Shown in pieces: positions 6,023 through 7,931 of a stretch of 7,931 bases of DNA (position 1 is its first letter; every line of letters starts with the position of its first letter). A program made the position numbers and the translations under genes. Below the pieces are notes generated by a model, which saw only the letters and a list, made by a program, of their open reading frames with translations, was not told the DNA's origin and did no database searches. This DNA comes from Parachlamydia sp. (GTDB lineage Bacteria; Chlamydiota; Chlamydiia; Chlamydiales; Parachlamydiaceae): contig JAJTHR010000062.1 of assembly GCA_021298935.1 (NCBI GenBank), forward strand, positions 1 to 7,931. The letters run 5' to 3'.

Positions 6023-7735
6023 ATGTCAAAAAACAGGCACTACAGTTTTTGGTATGCGGTCTGGAAACAGTTCCAAAAAAATAAGCTCGCTGTGGCAGCA
6101 GCCGGCATTGTTTTCCTTTTTTGCCTCGTCGGCATTTATGCCCCTTTTCTCGCTTCCAGCAAACCCCTCATTGTCCGCTTTGAAGGGCAGTGGTTCTTCC
6201 CCCTTTTCCGCTATTTGTTTTTCCCGGGTTTTTACACAAAATCACTCGATCTTTTTTACAATATCCTCATTTTTACCTTCCCCCTTTTCCTCCTTGCCTG
6301 TTTTGCCTTGCGCAAGCAACCAAACTGGCAAAAAGGGGCATTGCTTGGGTGCCTAGCCCTCCAGTTTGCCGCTTTCTTTTATCTATTAACCTACCCGCCT
6401 CAAGATCCTGCAGCCAGCCCTGAACTCAATCTCAATCGGCAAAAACTGATCCAAAAGCAGCTAAAAGCTGAACAGGATAATCCTTTCTTAACGCCGCCCC
6501 TCTTCCACAGCTGGGAAAGGGAATTGTCCTTTATGACCCCGTATGCCAGGCTGAACGCAGTCCTGCGCTATCAGCAGCGGCAGGCGCAATTTGAGAGACT
6601 GCTCTCTTACGAAAAAAGCTATGCAGAAGAAGCCGAACAAAAAGGGAAAGAGAGTACCGAAATGCCCATCTTGTGGAACCTTGATAGGCAGCGCGAAAAA
6701 GAGGAAATTGCCGCGCAAGAAGAGTTGTTAAAAGAAGCAAAGGAGGCTTATCCAGAAGCCAAAGCATTCGTCGAAGCTTTCCCGCGCAAATGCCAGGATT
6801 TAGGCGACCCACACACCTTGCCGATCTGGGCGCAGTGCGACTTTTTAAACCAGCTACCCGATGCGGAAAAGCAAAGCTACATGCAAGCCAGGCAAAAAGT
6901 GGACCGTTACGAAAAAGCGCTTGCACAGTTGGAGTTTCTAAAAGCGCGCCGTCAATGGCTGGAACAGCAATCGAAACAACTGGGCTTCATGGTAATGCCG
7001 CTCTTCCGCCCCTTCCACTGGGAAGATGATGCCGGCGGAGAACAAGCGCTCAACCGCACCATTTCATGGTGGGAACTGACGCGCGTCAACCGCAAGGACA
7101 TGGTTGCAGCCCTTATTTTCGGGGTACGTGTCTCTCTTTCAGTGGGCTTTCTGGCAATCACTCTGGCGCTTCTCATTGGCATTCCCATTGGTGCAATGGC
7201 CGGTTACTATGGAGGCAAAGTGGATATCATTACCTACCGCTTGATTGAAATTTGGGAATCGATGCCTACGTTTTTTATGCTGCTGATGGTGGTCGCTTTT
7301 TTACAAAGCAAATCGATTTTCCTTGTGATCGGGGTGATTGGTCTCTTTGGCTGGACAGGCTTTAGCCGTTTCATCCGGGGAGAATTTTTCCGCCAAAAGC
7401 AGCTCCCCTATGTGGAAGCTTGCCGGGCCCTTGGCTATAATGATCGCACAATCATGTTTTCCCATCTTTTACCCAACGCCATCCCTCCGCTGCTCACCCT
7501 TGTCCCCTTTGCCATCATGGGGGCCATTACAAGCGAGGCGGGCCTCTCATTCCTAGGGCTTGGGGAAGAGGGATCCAGTTCATGGGGGGTTCTCATGGAC
7601 GAGGGACGAAGCGCCTTCCCTTCCGAAAGCTACCTTCTCTGGCCGCCGGCCCTCCTCCTCACTCTCTTGCTGGTGTCAATCGCTTTAGTCGGGGATGCGC
7701 TAAGAGATGCCCTTGACCCAAAACTGCACAGCTAA
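6023..7735 (+). CDS. oppC: Peptide ABC transporter permease OppC/YejC type with large coiled-coil insert, 570 residues
   Basis: This is the second permease, partner of OppB. After TM1 (about 22-43), the S-S-K-P-L-I-V-R-F-E-G-Q-W-F-F-P-L segment (45-61) closely resembles E. coli YejC. Two extra hydrophobic spans follow (about 75-96 and 103-123), then a highly charged helical region of about 230 residues (128-355). The transport domain (about 356-565) has G-Y-Y-G-G-K-V-D (394-401), I-W-E-S-M-P-T-F (410-417), the EAA loop V-E-A-C-R-A-L-G (464-471) through H-L-L-P-N-A (481-486), and a final D-A-L-R-D-A-L-D-P. The usual L-G-T-D-x-x-G-R-D entry motif is replaced by E-L-T-R-V-N-R-K-D (351-359). YejC has about 341 residues. 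ATG 6023 is preferred; a GTG at 5990 would add 11 residues overlapping oppB. The Shine-Dalgarno is weak. Confidence 0.87.
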   Translation: MSKNRHYSFWYAVWKQFQKNKLAVAAAGIVFLFCLVGIYAPFLASSKPLIVRFEGQWFFPLFRYLFFPGFYTKSLDLFYNILIFTFPLFLLACFALRKQPNWQKGALLGCLALQFAAFFYLLTYPPQDPAASPELNLNRQKLIQKQLKAEQDNPFLTPPLFHSWERELSFMTPYARLNAVLRYQQRQAQFERLLSYEKSYAEEAEQKGKESTEMPILWNLDRQREKEEIAAQEELLKEAKEAYPEAKAFVEAFPRKCQDLGDPHTLPIWAQCDFLNQLPDAEKQSYMQARQKVDRYEKALAQLEFLKARRQWLEQQSKQLGFMVMPLFRPFHWEDDAGGEQALNRTISWWELTRVNRKDMVAALIFGVRVSLSVGFLAITLALLIGIPIGAMAGYYGGKVDIITYRLIEIWESMPTFFMLLMVVAFLQSKSIFLVIGVIGLFGWTGFSRFIRGEFFRQKQLPYVEACRALGYNDRTIMFSHLLPNAIPPLLTLVPFAIMGAITSEAGLSFLGLGEEGSSSWGVLMDEGRSAFPSESYLLWPPALLLTLLLVSIALVGDALRDALDPKLHS

Positions 7736-7877
7736 TTTACAATTAAAAAGTATAACAATTTTATTACACTTATATTTTATATATAATATCAATTTATAAT
7801 TAACAATTAATATATAACTTTTTTAAAACCGTTTTTATAGTAATTTACTCACTTCTGCCAAAAAGAGCAAAATGAAA
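7736..7877. other. AT-rich non-coding region after oppC
   Basis: No gene is supported here. From 7741 to 7860 only 18 of 120 bases are G or C, against about half in the opp genes. Several overlapping A/T palindromes occur (for example around 7768-7816), but no GC-rich hairpin followed by a T run is visible, so I do not call a rho-independent terminator. The region may simply be the operon's trailing spacer. Confidence 0.6.
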
Positions 7878-7931
7878 GGGCCTTGTTGCACAATAGCCTT
7901 CACGTCAAATTTGAAATAGAATGTAAATAAA
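7878..7931. mobile_element. Possible terminal inverted repeat and edge of an IS5-type insertion sequence
   Basis: GGGCCTTGTTGCACAATAG at 7878-7896 resembles the terminal inverted repeats of IS5-family elements, many of which begin with GGCTTTGTTG- or GGCCTTGTTGCA-like sequences. If real, the element extends rightward out of the window. On the minus strand a frame stays open from the right edge through this repeat to a stop at 7837-7835 (31 codons), but nothing in it is recognisable as transposase. Only one end is visible, so the partner repeat, the transposase gene and the target duplication cannot be checked. Confidence 0.35.

Noticed and set aside
6531..6926. 131-codon minus-strand frame within the oppC insert
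   Set aside because: It is antisense to a continuous OppC frame that joins recognisable YejC-like segments on both sides. It shows no family motif and no ribosome site was found.
7768..7840. Possible rho-independent terminator after oppC
   Set aside because: The palindromes are made of A and T only, and no stable GC stem followed by a T run is present.
1..7931. CRISPR array, tRNA or rRNA genes
   Set aside because: No regularly spaced direct repeats and no cloverleaf or rRNA-like conserved sequence were seen on either strand.

Overview
The window looks like a piece of chromosome from a bacterium of the phylum Chlamydiae, most likely an environmental (amoeba-associated) chlamydia. The main support is the oppA-oppB-oppC set. 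Its membrane-anchored 700-residue binding protein and its unusually long permeases (500 and 570 residues, against roughly 300-365 in most bacteria) match what I remember of one Opp set in Chlamydia trachomatis. This assignment comes from memory and protein architecture, not from a search. Spot counts of G+C range from about 28-43% in the left part to over 60% in parts of the opp genes.

Left part, minus strand (1-1459): three genes in one tight operon, each pair sharing an ATGA stop/start overlap. The order of transcription is a GNAT-fold acetyltransferase, a 129-residue ASCH-domain protein, and a second ASCH-domain protein that runs off the left edge. The two ASCH proteins are clearly paralogous. 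The second carries an added Tyr/Arg/His-rich head and a charged tail. This is the most unusual gene set in the window, because an acetyl-group adder sits next to two proteins of a fold that in one known case removes acetyl groups from modified cytidine.

Middle (1460-1555): a short AT-rich divergent intergenic region with a plausible sigma-70-type promoter on each strand. The two promoters overlap.

Right part, plus strand (1556-7735): five genes with overlaps or gaps of 6 nt or less. They encode a 54-residue single-span membrane protein, a TauE/SafE-like (DsbD_2/UreH-type) membrane protein with Cys motifs, and three components of a YejA/B/C- or Opp-type peptide importer. Both permeases carry large extra domains on the same, predicted outer, side of the membrane, and the binding protein is held by a transmembrane helix plus coiled coil. 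No ATPase gene is present, so the importer must borrow its ATPases from elsewhere.

Right end (7736-7931): a non-coding stretch that is very AT-rich (about 15% G+C over 7741-7860). It ends in a short sequence that resembles the terminal inverted repeat of an IS5-type insertion sequence, possibly the edge of an element lying beyond the window.
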